A stretch of 14,100 nucleotides of DNA from Sulfurospirillum sp. (GTDB lineage: Bacteria; Campylobacterota; Campylobacteria; Campylobacterales; QNZT01), in the NCBI GenBank assembly GCA_003978405.1, contig QNZU01000069.1, positions 1 through 14,100 of the forward strand, given 5' to 3'. Of this stretch, positions 1-8,291 are shown piece by piece. The position numbers were made by a program, and so were the translations under genes. The notes below the pieces were generated by a model that was given only the letters and a program-made list of their open reading frames with translations, was not told the DNA's origin and did not search any database. The number at the start of each line of letters is the position of its first letter. Position 1 is the stretch's first letter.

Positions 1-2027
1 TTAATATCAAACTAAACGATTTTGAGCTAAAAAGATACCCAGGAAGTATGTCACCAGCATCATATGCAAGTGAAGTGGTACTAATGGACAAAGAAAAAAA
101 TCTCACAATGCCATATAGAATATTCATGAACCATGTCCTTGATTACAGACATTATAGATTCTTCCAATCCTCATACGATCAAGATGAAAAAGGAACTGTT
201 CTTTCAGTCAATAATGATCCCGGAAAACTTCCTACATATATAGGATACTTGATGTTAGCACTTGGTTTCTTGCTCACACTATTAAATCCAAAGAGTAGAT
301 TTAGAAAATTAGCAAGAATGGTACAAAAAGATAGTGTGAGTACCCTTTTAATACTCATGCTAATATCCTCTTTAGGATCTACTCTTCATGCAAAAAGTTC
401 ACTAGATATCGTCAAAAGTTATCAAAAAGAGCATTGTGAAAAGTTTGGTGATCTGCTGATTCAAACCCATGATGGAAGGATCAAAACAGTCGATACTTTT
501 GCCAATGAAGTGATGCTAAAGCTACACAAAAGCTCATCTGCCTATGGAATGAATGCGAGTCAAATCATGCTTGGACTCCTAAGCGATCCTAGCGACTGGC
601 AAGAGATTCCTCTTATCAAAATAAAACATAGCAGAGTAAAAAAAGTCCTAGGTCTTAACAAAGACCAAAAGTATGCCTCATTTAATGACTTTTTTAAAAA
701 TAAAAGAGAGTATAAATTAGCTCCCTTTATTCAAGAGTCAGTTAGAAAACCACCAATCAAAAGAAATGAATTTGATAGATCACTGATAAAAGTAGATGAA
801 ATGTTAAATATCATGTATATGATCTACACAGGTGATCTTCTAAAGATCATCCCAAAAGTAGATGATCCAAACCAAAAATGGTACAGTGTAAAAGAGGCTA
901 TTGGCACATTTCCGCCAAATGAATCCAAAGAGGTACGAGATCTTGTAGTAGCATATTTTCAAGCACTTGATAAAGGAAGAGAGAGTGGAAAATGGGATGA
1001 AGCTAATAGTGCTTTAGAGAAACTGCAAGATTATCAATACAAAGTTGGAAGCGAGATCATTCCTCCAAAAAGTAAGCTTCAAGCAGAAAAAATCTTTAAA
1101 AGATTATCACTCACAAACAAATTGATCTTTGTCTATACACTCATCGGTCTAATCCTTCTGACTTTTGTGGTGATAAATATGGTCAAAAACCGCAAAACTT
1201 CAAAATGGATCAAGATATTTAATACTCTCTTTATCATCGCCTTTTTGATTCATACTCTTGTTCTAGCAGCAAGATGGTATATCGGTGGACATGCTCCATG
1301 GAGTAATGCCTATGAAGCGATGCTTTATGTGGCTTGGTCTATGGGCTTGGCTGGAGTGATATTCATGAAATACTCTCCTATTATAACAGCTCTTGCTTCA
1401 ATCATCGCCGGTTCAACTTTGGCAACGACATTTTTCAATGAGATGAATCCACAAATCACCAATCTGGTACCAGTTCTAAAATCCTACTGGCTTAGTATCC
1501 ATGTATCCATAATCACAGCTAGTTATGGATTTTTAGGACTTAGTGCGATGCTTGGACTCTTTACCTTAATGCTCTTTATCTTCGGAGACAAAAACAATCC
1601 AAACATCCCAAGAAGTATCAAAGAGACAACAAGACTAAATGAGATGACTGCAATCATAGGGCTTATGATGATGACGATAGGAAACTTCATCGGCGGAGTC
1701 TGGGCAAATGAGTCATGGGGTAGATACTGGAGTTGGGATCCCAAAGAGACTTGGGCTTGGATATCAATCCTAGTATATACAGCAGTCCTACACCTGAGAT
1801 TTATCCCCTACTTTAATAAAAATTATGAATACAAATTCTCTGTTGCGACAGTTTTGGCTATCAGTTCTATAGTAATGACATTTGTGGGAGTAAACTACTA
1901 TCTATCTGGAATGCACTCATATGCAGCAGGAGAGCCGGTACCAGTTCCAAAATATCTGTATGTGATTATCGCATTTGTTGCATTTGTGATCATACTAGCT
2001 GGTAGAAAAATGAAAAAAACTCAATAA
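1..2027 (+). CDS. ccsBA: Cytochrome c maturation heme exporter/synthetase CcsBA, 3' part (5' end outside window)
   Basis: CcsBA (system II) moves heme across the inner membrane and ligates it to CXXCH motifs of periplasmic c-type cytochromes. The frame is open from base 3, before the first ATG at 48, so this is an incomplete gene; about 674 codons are visible. The first ~80 residues are the end of the ResB/CcsB domain (motif YPGSMSPASYASEV), followed by a TM near 240-285, a second hydrophobic stretch near 340-395, a periplasmic linker to about 1110, and the CcsA half. CcsA hallmarks are all present: the tryptophan-rich heme-handling WWD motif at 1701-1754 (SWGRYWSWDPKETW), and His codons at 1290 (HAPWSNAYEAM), 1500 (WLSIHVS) and 1914 (GMHSY) matching the expected heme-ligand histidines. 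Fused CcsBA is typical of Campylobacterota; Wolinella has several paralogues (NrfI, CcsA1, CcsA2) with different heme-motif specificity, and which one this matches cannot be told here. Confidence 0.95.
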   Translation, partial: NIKLNDFELKRYPGSMSPASYASEVVLMDKEKNLTMPYRIFMNHVLDYRHYRFFQSSYDQDEKGTVLSVNNDPGKLPTYIGYLMLALGFLLTLLNPKSRFRKLARMVQKDSVSTLLILMLISSLGSTLHAKSSLDIVKSYQKEHCEKFGDLLIQTHDGRIKTVDTFANEVMLKLHKSSSAYGMNASQIMLGLLSDPSDWQEIPLIKIKHSRVKKVLGLNKDQKYASFNDFFKNKREYKLAPFIQESVRKPPIKRNEFDRSLIKVDEMLNIMYMIYTGDLLKIIPKVDDPNQKWYSVKEAIGTFPPNESKEVRDLVVAYFQALDKGRESGKWDEANSALEKLQDYQYKVGSEIIPPKSKLQAEKIFKRLSLTNKLIFVYTLIGLILLTFVVINMVKNRKTSKWIKIFNTLFIIAFLIHTLVLAARWYIGGHAPWSNAYEAMLYVAWSMGLAGVIFMKYSPIITALASIIAGSTLATTFFNEMNPQITNLVPVLKSYWLSIHVSIITASYGFLGLSAMLGLFTLMLFIFGDKNNPNIPRSIKETTRLNEMTAIIGLMMMTIGNFIGGVWANESWGRYWSWDPKETWAWISILVYTAVLHLRFIPYFNKNYEYKFSVATVLAISSIVMTFVGVNYYLSGMHSYAAGEPVPVPKYLYVIIAFVAFVIILAGRKMKKTQ

Positions 2028-2049
2028 GATCGCTATATTTGGCGATCTT
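2026..2049. terminator. Shared hairpin terminator between convergent ccsBA and the Bat operon
   Basis: A perfect 8-bp stem AAGATCGC/GCGATCTT (2026-2033 and 2042-2049) with an 8-base loop starts inside the ccsBA stop codon and ends 3 bases before the batD stop. On the plus strand it is followed by a short pyrimidine run. On the minus strand a run of seven T lies about 7 bases beyond the stem. It fills the whole 25-bp gap between two convergent genes, so a bidirectional terminator is the natural reading; the T-tracts are not ideal on either side. Confidence 0.6.
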
Positions 2050-2052
2050 TCT

Positions 2053-2625
2053 CTACCTTAGTATCTCCTCTAGCTCATCATCAACTAGCAGACTCTCAAA
2101 CTCCTTTGCTATCTTTTTTCTATCTATCTTATTGGTACCATTTGCATAGATATTGTTTTCAATCTTTTGTATAAGCTCTTTTATCTTGGATGAGCGGTCC
2201 ATAAAGGGTAAGAGCAGTGAGAGAAGCTCTTTCTCACTCTTTGTTGATGAGATTTTTTGAGTAATTGAAAGATCTTTTTTTTCTATCTTTTTATCTCTAA
2301 GATATCTAAAAAGATAGCTTAACACCACTCCAGATAACAATCCAATACCAAAAATCATGACTGCAAACAAAGTATCAATACCTCTTTTTAAAGGACGATC
2401 CTTTGCATTAACCTTGCTAGTGATTAACTTCTGTGAATCTTTATCTCCCAATGGGTTTGAAACTTCTATATCATATCTTTTTGATCTGTATATCTTCACT
2501 TTTTTTGTTTGTGAATCAAAATATTTAAACTCAAGAGGCTCAATCGTAAAATTTCTATCTGAAACGATGGCAAACTTTTGCTTGAAAATCACTGTAACTT
2601 TACCATCTTTCTCAAACTTCTGCAT
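2053..2625 (-). CDS. batD: BatD C-terminal fragment (downstream part of a frameshifted batD)
   Basis: This 190-codon frame holds the end of a BatD-like protein. It starts with the tail of the last beta-sandwich domain (QKFAIVSDRNFTIEPLEFKYFD, residues 16-37, a stretch typical of BatD), then has one TM helix at about 85-108 (TLFAVMIFGIGLLSGVVLSY), and a charged cytoplasmic tail of about 80 residues predicted to be helical. It has no signal peptide and begins in the middle of a domain. The only candidate start, ATG at 2625, has no Shine-Dalgarno at proper distance: the nearest AAAGAG lies about 22 bases upstream. The frame is closed by a TAA only five codons before that ATG. It therefore reads as the continuation of the 2612-3535 frame after a 1-nt shift rather than as an independent gene. 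It is the last gene of the Bat operon. Confidence 0.75.
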   Translation of the reverse strand: MQKFEKDGKVTVIFKQKFAIVSDRNFTIEPLEFKYFDSQTKKVKIYRSKRYDIEVSNPLGDKDSQKLITSKVNAKDRPLKRGIDTLFAVMIFGIGLLSGVVLSYLFRYLRDKKIEKKDLSITQKISSTKSEKELLSLLLPFMDRSSKIKELIQKIENNIYANGTNKIDRKKIAKEFESLLVDDELEEILR

Positions 2626-3535
2626 TTTTGATATTTAGTTTAAACTCTTTAATATCATCAATATTACCCTCACCAATGATGGTGATTGTGAAATTGACCG
2701 GTTCATTTGCCTTTACTTTTGTTTTATCAGCCACACCACTAAAAGTAAAACTACCAAAAAGCTCCGCACCATCAGGTAATAAACTCACATTGATATCGAG
2801 TGAATTGCTCTTTATTCTTTTTCTTCTGATACTCTTAAAAGTGTAATATCTTCTTTTTTTTGATGCGATCATTCCAATATCCATCAATCCGCTATCAATA
2901 TGCAAAACTCCGCTATACTGAGGATACAGAAGATATCTAACTTTATATAATTTGTATCCTGTTTTTATATCTGTTTTATTAGGAATGGCTCTTAGTTTTT
3001 TTACCCAAAAACCTTTAAATTTTGGAGAATCAAAACTAGCATCAGATATGGGAACATTCATCTTGTGCTTAAATACAAACTCCACAACTATAGGCTCATT
3101 GATATAAGCCTCTTTTTTATCTGCAACCATTTTAAAGATTATATTCTCTTTTTTATCGATAGGATCATCTTTTACATCCAAATGCAAAGGTTTTGTCTTT
3201 TGGATTTTACCGCCTACTTTTAGGCTGTAAGATGGTATATCGATACTTTTTTGAGGATGAAATATATATTTTTTTATAAATTTTTTCTCTTTTTTACCAC
3301 TACTGTAATTGATAGCGGTATTGGTGTATTGTTTGACAATCTTATAATTTCCGATTTTATCAATCTTTGGAAACTCCACATTTTTATCATCACTCTCAAT
3401 CCACAGTTCTGCTTCATCACCACTTATGATGGAGTTCTCTTTTAGTTTTGCTTTCACTTTGGCATTTGCTTGAAGTGATAATACAGATATGGCAATAAGT
3501 GCTAACAATAGATTTTTACCAAGGTTTTTCATCAT
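2612..3535 (-). CDS. batD: BatD N-terminal part, oxygen-tolerance/envelope protein, ended early by a frameshift
   Basis: BatD proteins are anchored periplasmic proteins encoded with MoxR ATPases and VWA proteins; in Bacteroides the bat genes were linked to aerotolerance. Residues 1-25 form a signal peptide (K-rich start, hydrophobic core, cleavage after QANA). The rest is the beta-rich periplasmic BatD domain, with the typical late motif GEGNIDDIKEFKLNI just before the end. Translation then stops at TGA (2614-2612), exactly where family members continue into the QKFAIV strand, found here in the other frame at 2625-2053. The start ATG at 3535, or the adjacent ATG at 3532, follows AGAGG. It overlaps the upstream batB-batC stop by 20 bases. 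Without the downstream part this protein would lack its C-terminal membrane anchor. A natural mutation, sequencing error or recoding are all possible. Confidence 0.85.
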   Translation of the reverse strand: MMKNLGKNLLLALIAISVLSLQANAKVKAKLKENSIISGDEAELWIESDDKNVEFPKIDKIGNYKIVKQYTNTAINYSSGKKEKKFIKKYIFHPQKSIDIPSYSLKVGGKIQKTKPLHLDVKDDPIDKKENIIFKMVADKKEAYINEPIVVEFVFKHKMNVPISDASFDSPKFKGFWVKKLRAIPNKTDIKTGYKLYKVRYLLYPQYSGVLHIDSGLMDIGMIASKKRRYYTFKSIRRKRIKSNSLDINVSLLPDGAELFGSFTFSGVADKTKVKANEPVNFTITIIGEGNIDDIKEFKLNIKNAEV

Positions 3536-5198
3536 TTGACCTCTTTTTTATATCTTTGGTACCAAGTTTCATTGGCACTATTTTTGGTTTTAGACTTTGT
3601 AGATGTTCCATCCACATTTTCATCTCCTTTTTGCTGAGCTTTTGTCTATTTTTTTGCTTTTGTTTGTTGGATTTTGAATTTGTATCTCTTTTTTTCTGAC
3701 TAGATGCATCATTTTTGGAGCCTTTTTGGGACTTTTTCTTCTCTTTATTTTTCTTATTTTTATCTTGCTTTTTTCTCTTTTTATTGCTGTTTTGCTCATT
3801 TTTTTTGGAACTCTTTTTTCTTTTTAGCATCTTTTTTGTCAGCTCTATGTTGTATAAAAGATCACTCTCACTCTTTATCCTCTTTGCATTTTCATAAGCT
3901 TTGAGTGCATCTTCATATCTTTTTAACTTAAATAGTGCATTTGCTGCATTAAACCACCGTTTATAGTTTAGATTTTCACTAACTGTATGCAGACTTTTAT
4001 AGATCTTCAAAGCTCCTTTATAGTTGCCACTTTTATAGTAGGCATTTGCCAGATCATAAAACGACTCTGCATCTTTTTTGGAACTTGCCACATCTTGAAA
4101 GTATTTTATTGATTTTTTATAATCTTCTTGTTTGTATGCACTCTCCCCCTTTTGGATATCTAAAAAATCAAATATCTTTGCATCTGCTTTTTTGGTACCA
4201 ATAGCAGCAAACAGTATAAAAATGACAACAATGTTGTTATATCTTCTTGGAAGCGAACTAAAAGCAAACAGCATAAACAAAACTGCTACTGCAAGAGGAT
4301 AGTAAAAGAGTTCCTTGTAATCTTTTTTACTTTTTTCTTCAACTTCGTGCATCTTAAATTTCTCTTTTATATCTTTGGCTATGAGTTGAACACTTTTATC
4401 GCCATAGCCTCCCCTTATGTATGCACCGCCACTTTTAAGAGCCAACTCTTTTATATCTTGGTTTAACTTTGATATGACGATATTGCCATCTTTGTCTTTT
4501 AGTGCTTGGTTTTGTTCTTTTATCACCCCTCCCTTTTTGGTACCAATACCATAAATATATACTGTTTCATTACTCTCTTTGGCTGTTTTTATCTCTTTGG
4601 TAAAATCACTCTTGTCTCCACCATCACTGAAGATTATGACAATTTTTCTGTTTGATTTTTTTAAAAACTCTTTTGCTTTTTGAAGAGGTATCAAAAAATT
4701 TGTCCCTTTTTGAGTTGAAAAATTTACAGAGAGATTATCAATGAGATATTTCAGGCTCTGATGATCATAGGTAGGAGGAGAGATCAAAAAAGCATCATCA
4801 CTGAACCCTATCACTCCTATATTTGCCTCTTCAAAACTATCAATAAAATCTTTCAATCTTCTTTTTGCAAACTCAAATCTATTTGGATAGACATCACTGC
4901 ACATCATCGATCTTGAAAAATCAACTGCCACCACTAAATCAATACTCTTTTTTTTGACCAATATATCCTTTTTGGGCAATACAGGACGAGCCAGAGCAAT
5001 GACCATCAAAATCAGTGAAGCAAAGATCATCATATTTCTTCCGACTTTGCCCAAAACATCACTCTCAAACTTTAACTTCTTTAGAACCTCTTCATTAAAA
5101 TACTCATCCAGTGGCTCTTTTCTTGTGATAATAAAGAAAAAAAACAGAACCAAGGGAGGAAGCATCAGATATAGATACTCCGGTTTTAAAAAGATCAA
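3516..5198 (-). CDS. batB: BatB-BatC fusion: membrane VWA domain plus periplasmic TPR domain and Lys-rich tail
   Basis: This 560-residue protein joins two Bat proteins that are separate in Bacteroides. Residues 1-25 and about 55-75 are TM segments. Residues 85-285 form a von Willebrand A domain with an intact metal site: DFSRS (D93, S95, S97), T166 and D192 (FSDGGD). A third TM lies near 297-315 and a hydrophobic stretch near 322-340, which would place the remainder in the periplasm. Residues 346-445 are three TPR repeats (for example YYKSGNYKGALKIYKSL), followed by an extremely Lys/Asn/Ser-rich low-complexity stretch at about 455-535 and a short conserved-looking tail. The start is TTG at 5198, preceded by AAGGAG at 6 bases, and overlaps the batA stop as TTGA. 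VWA-TPR fusions are common in proteobacterial Bat loci. The VWA domain probably mediates metal-dependent contacts with BatA or MoxR clients (inference). Confidence 0.9.
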   Translation of the reverse strand: MIFLKPEYLYLMLPPLVLFFFFIITRKEPLDEYFNEEVLKKLKFESDVLGKVGRNMMIFASLILMVIALARPVLPKKDILVKKKSIDLVVAVDFSRSMMCSDVYPNRFEFAKRRLKDFIDSFEEANIGVIGFSDDAFLISPPTYDHQSLKYLIDNLSVNFSTQKGTNFLIPLQKAKEFLKKSNRKIVIIFSDGGDKSDFTKEIKTAKESNETVYIYGIGTKKGGVIKEQNQALKDKDGNIVISKLNQDIKELALKSGGAYIRGGYGDKSVQLIAKDIKEKFKMHEVEEKSKKDYKELFYYPLAVAVLFMLFAFSSLPRRYNNIVVIFILFAAIGTKKADAKIFDFLDIQKGESAYKQEDYKKSIKYFQDVASSKKDAESFYDLANAYYKSGNYKGALKIYKSLHTVSENLNYKRWFNAANALFKLKRYEDALKAYENAKRIKSESDLLYNIELTKKMLKRKKSSKKNEQNSNKKRKKQDKNKKNKEKKKSQKGSKNDASSQKKRDTNSKSNKQKQKNRQKLSKKEMKMWMEHLQSLKPKIVPMKLGTKDIKKRSNDEKPW

Positions 5199-6130
5199 AT
5201 CGTACTCCTTTTATTTAACAAAAAGGTGTAAAAAAGCAGTGATAAAAATGCAAAAAAGAGAGGATATTCATAAAAGTATCTCTTTTTTATATATTTTTCT
5301 ATATTGATTTTGCTCTTTTCTAGCTTGTCTATCTGTCTATAAACCTCTACCAAATCCTCTTTTGTGTAGGCTTCAAAACTCTCTCCCCCACTTCTTTTGG
5401 CAATCTTTTGCAACAGTTTTTTATCAAAATCACCCTTTTTCCCAATACCGATCGTATAAACCTTTACACCGTTTAATTTCAAACTCCTCATCGCGATATC
5501 CAAAGGAATATTATCTCCTCTGCTGTGTCCATCGGTAAGCAAGATGGCTATTTTTGATTTGGATTTTGAACCTTCAAAGAGCTTTGAACTTTGAAAAAGA
5601 GCATCATTTATCACAGTAGAAGTAGAACCGGCCACTCCCACATAAAGTCTGTTCATCAAATCTTCCAAAATATCCTTGTTATATGTCAAAGGTGAAGCGA
5701 TATAAGCAAAATTTCCAAAGACGATCAAAGCAATCTCATCATATTTTCTTCGTTTGATAAAATCTTTTGCCAAATCAACAGATATATCAAACTTTCTTTC
5801 ACCCTTTTTGACCTTTTGAAAAAAGGGAACATTATCAAAACCAAGCCTCATAGAGCCACTTGCATCAAGCATCAAAACGATAGAGTATCCATCTGCTTTT
5901 TTAATCTGCAAATGATCCTCTTTTACAGGTGAAGCCAAAGCAGTTAGAGCCAATATGATACTTAACCACTTAAAAATGCCAACCAAAAAACTATTGGTAC
6001 CAACTATCTTCAAAAGATCCAAATTAGGAAATATAATAGCCTCATACCTTGGAGGACAAAACTTTGAACATATCAAAAACAGTCCAAGGATTAAAAAAAC
6101 CCAAGGATACTCAAATCCAAAATCACTCAT
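5195..6130 (-). CDS. batA: BatA-type membrane-anchored VWA protein
   Basis: This 311-residue protein has the BatA layout: N-terminal TM near 8-22, a second TM near 50-68, a VWA domain from about 82 to 265, and a C-terminal TM near 288-306. The metal-ion site is complete: DASGS (D89, S91, S93), T172 (TVINDAL) and D200 (LLTDGHS). ATG at 6130 follows AGAGG with six bases between. It overlaps the upstream small gene by 8 bases and the downstream batB-batC by 4. In MoxR clusters, paired VWA proteins such as BatA and BatB are thought to form an inner-membrane complex that the ATPase acts on. The partner assignment here rests on gene order. Confidence 0.92.
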   Translation of the reverse strand: MSDFGFEYPWVFLILGLFLICSKFCPPRYEAIIFPNLDLLKIVGTNSFLVGIFKWLSIILALTALASPVKEDHLQIKKADGYSIVLMLDASGSMRLGFDNVPFFQKVKKGERKFDISVDLAKDFIKRRKYDEIALIVFGNFAYIASPLTYNKDILEDLMNRLYVGVAGSTSTVINDALFQSSKLFEGSKSKSKIAILLTDGHSRGDNIPLDIAMRSLKLNGVKVYTIGIGKKGDFDKKLLQKIAKRSGGESFEAYTKEDLVEVYRQIDKLEKSKINIEKYIKKRYFYEYPLFFAFLSLLFYTFLLNKRSTI

Positions 6131-6506
6131 CTACAACCTCTAAAAAGAGATTGTAGTAGCTTTTGGACTCCTCATCAAAGTGTGGCGGATTTGGGATAAA
6201 TTTGTATCTGTTTAGTCTCTCTTCAAGTTGGGCAAAAATCTTTTGTGATCTCTCATCAGAGCTTAAAAATCTCGCATATTTGGTGATTTGATAAGCCGCT
6301 TTTTTGGGATCATCAAAGTCGATATTTTTCAATCTTCTTAAGACCTCTTTTTTTGTCAAATTCTCTTTTTTTGCTCTTTTTTGACGATAAATCATATAAA
6401 TAATCGATCCCAAAACCAACAAAGCAAAAAGTATCGAAGCTATAAAAATATAGATTGATATATCAGGTATGGGTTCAAGCTCTCTTATATCTTTTAATTT
6501 ATCCAT
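6123..6506 (-). CDS. Small single-TM protein of the MoxR cluster (DUF4381-like)
   Basis: This 127-residue protein has a short N-terminal stretch with ELEPIPD, one TM helix at about 17-42, a basic patch (RQKRAKKE), and a helical domain of about 80 residues to the end. Position (between the DUF58 gene and batA), size and topology match the DUF4381-type proteins often found in MoxR-DUF58-VWA operons; the proline-bearing motif before the TM (EPIPD) also fits. Sequence similarity is weak by eye, so the family name is tentative. No enzymatic motif is visible. Role unknown; probably an assembly or anchoring subunit. ATG at 6506 is preceded by AGAGG at 4 bases. Only one base separates it from the DUF58 stop, and it overlaps batA by 8 bases. 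Confidence 0.8.
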   Translation of the reverse strand: MDKLKDIRELEPIPDISIYIFIASILFALLVLGSIIYMIYRQKRAKKENLTKKEVLRRLKNIDFDDPKKAAYQITKYARFLSSDERSQKIFAQLEERLNRYKFIPNPPHFDEESKSYYNLFLEVVDE

Positions 6507-6507
6507 A

Positions 6508-7338
6508 TCACCTCTTTATAAACAACTTTTTTAGTTTGATATATGGATTTTCATCAGTATATATCTTGGTAAAATCCACCCTTGCTCTTCTAAGTTCAAG
6601 ATAGAGTTTGTGATCTCTTTTTTGCAACTGCTTTTCATACTCTTTTTTTGTAGTTCTATTTAGATCCAAATATCTGCTACCAAGAGATGATGGGTCCATC
6701 AAATTTATAGATCCCAATAGTGGAGGATGCTCCTCTAACTTATCTCTAACCATAATCGCTATCACCTCATGCTTTTTTGAAAGCAATCTTAGATCATACT
6801 CCTCAAAAAAATCCCCCACCAAAAATATAATAGAACGTCTTTTTATCTTTTTAAAAAGCTCTTTTGCCAAATCTTTTGCATTTACTCTTTTACCGATACA
6901 GTTTTCTTGATAGACTTGCTCAACCCCTCTGTTTACTGCTGTTACTTTTTTTGTGGATCTAATGATAGATTTCAAACTCTCATCATAGGTAAATAGCGAA
7001 AATTTATCGCCGTTTTTAACAGCCGAAAATCCCAAAAGTGCAATAATTTCAGCCAACTCTTCTTGCTTAAATCTCTTTGATCCAAAATGAAGAGATCCGC
7101 TAAGGAGTGCAACTATAACGATATTTAACTCTCTCTCTTCACGAAAGATACGGATATAGGGCTTTTGCATCTTGGCAGTTACATTCCAGTCTATCTTTCT
7201 AACATCATCTCCATACTCATACTCTCTAAGCTCTGCAAAATCAAAGCCCTCCCCCTCAAAGATAGAAGGGTTGTTTGCAGGAATTTCAGAGAATATCTGC
7301 CTCTTTGTCTTTATGAGTATCTTTTGGATTTTGCTCAA
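6508..7338 (-). CDS. DUF58 protein with degenerate VWA-like metal site
   Basis: DUF58 proteins accompany MoxR ATPases and carry a VWA-like fold. The family signature is clear at residues 30-70: GEGFDFAELREYEYGDDVRKIDW followed by TAKMQKPYIRIFREERE. The following strand should carry a D-x-S-x-S metal motif but reads LLSGS (L78, S80, S82), so the first Asp is missing. At 276 residues it is a compact form with no TM, unlike longer DUF58 proteins with an N-terminal membrane pair. The start must be TTG at 7338, because no ATG occurs in the first 50 codons. That TTG overlaps the moxR stop (TTGA), with the nearest Shine-Dalgarno-like AGAGG about 14 bases away, so translation is probably coupled to moxR. 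Confidence 0.9.
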   Translation of the reverse strand: MSKIQKILIKTKRQIFSEIPANNPSIFEGEGFDFAELREYEYGDDVRKIDWNVTAKMQKPYIRIFREERELNIVIVALLSGSLHFGSKRFKQEELAEIIALLGFSAVKNGDKFSLFTYDESLKSIIRSTKKVTAVNRGVEQVYQENCIGKRVNAKDLAKELFKKIKRRSIIFLVGDFFEEYDLRLLSKKHEVIAIMVRDKLEEHPPLLGSINLMDPSSLGSRYLDLNRTTKKEYEKQLQKRDHKLYLELRRARVDFTKIYTDENPYIKLKKLFIKR

Positions 7339-8282
7339 GGTATATCAACTGCCTCTAAAACTTTCTCTATGATAAAATCACTCTCAATCCCCTCAGCCTC
7401 CGCCTCATAGCTCATAATCACACGGTGTCTTAAGATATCTTTTGCCATCTTTGCGATATCAACAGGAGTTACAAACTCCTTGCCTCTTAGATAAGCATAT
7501 GCTTTTGAAGCGTTAAAGAGATTGATTGATGCTCTTGGAGATGCACCATACTGGATATAGTCTGCTATCTCATCCAAACCAAACTTTTTTGGCTCCCTTG
7601 TAGCAAAAATCAGATCAACGATATACCCCTTTAACTCCTCATCTATATGGATATTTTTTACCTCATCTTTTAGAGTTTGCAACTCCTCTTTGTTTAGGAC
7701 TTGATTGACCTCTTCAATGTTACCTTCTGAGATTCGATTGATAATCTCAATCTCCTCCTCTTTAGTATTGTATCCAACTACCACTTTTAGCATAAAACGA
7801 TCAAGTTGGGCTTCAGGAAGCTCATATGCACCCTCTTGTTCGATTGGATTTTGAGTAGCGAGAGTCAAAAAAGGAGGCTCAATTTTAAAGCTCTCATCAG
7901 CGATCGTTACCTGTCTCTCCTGCATCGCTTCAAGCAGAGCTGATTGCACCTTTGCAGGGGCTCTGTTGATCTCATCGGCAAGTAGTAGATTTGTAAAAAT
8001 TGGTCCCTTTTTTACACGAAATTGGTTATTTTTAGGATCGTAAATCTCAGTTCCTATGATGTCACTTGGAAGCAAATCAGGAGTAAACTGAACTCTTTTA
8101 AACTCCAATCCTAAAGTTTTTGCCAAAGTATTTACAGTAGTCGTCTTTGCAAGTCCGGGAACCCCCTCAAGAAGTATATGCCCATCACACAAAAGCCCTA
8201 TAAGAAGAGCATCTATCATCTCATCCTGACCGACTATTACCTTTTGAATCTCATCTTTGATTTGAGAAATTTTACCTTTCAT
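7335..8282 (-). CDS. moxR: MoxR-family AAA+ ATPase
   Basis: MoxR ATPases act as chaperone-like remodelers that mature partner complexes, usually together with neighbouring VWA proteins. This 315-residue protein has every AAA+ element in order: Walker A GVPGLAKTT (40-48), Walker B LLLADE (99-104), sensor 1 N145 (LATQNP), arginine-finger candidate R162 (LDRFM), and sensor 2 R250 (GASPRAS). The MoxR-specific insert region ERQVTI at 122-127 is also typical. ATG at 8282 follows AGGATG with a short spacer. It is the first gene of the operon moxR, DUF58, DUF4381-like, batA, batBC, batD, and its upstream region holds the large palindrome at 8292-8481. I see no confident promoter for it on the minus strand. 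Confidence 0.96.
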   Translation of the reverse strand: MKGKISQIKDEIQKVIVGQDEMIDALLIGLLCDGHILLEGVPGLAKTTTVNTLAKTLGLEFKRVQFTPDLLPSDIIGTEIYDPKNNQFRVKKGPIFTNLLLADEINRAPAKVQSALLEAMQERQVTIADESFKIEPPFLTLATQNPIEQEGAYELPEAQLDRFMLKVVVGYNTKEEEIEIINRISEGNIEEVNQVLNKEELQTLKDEVKNIHIDEELKGYIVDLIFATREPKKFGLDEIADYIQYGASPRASINLFNASKAYAYLRGKEFVTPVDIAKMAKDILRHRVIMSYEAEAEGIESDFIIEKVLEAVDIP

Positions 8283-8291
8283 GTTTCATCC

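Noticed and set aside
48..50. ATG at 48 as the start of ccsBA
   Set aside because: The frame is open to the first bases of the window and the residues before it (KRYPGS) belong to the conserved ResB domain, so the gene begins outside.
4954..5307. Plus-strand open frame of 117 codons over the batA/batBC junction
   Set aside because: It lies antisense to two well-supported VWA genes, has no family features and no ribosome site; likewise the other frames opposite the Bat, GT2 and PAP2 genes.
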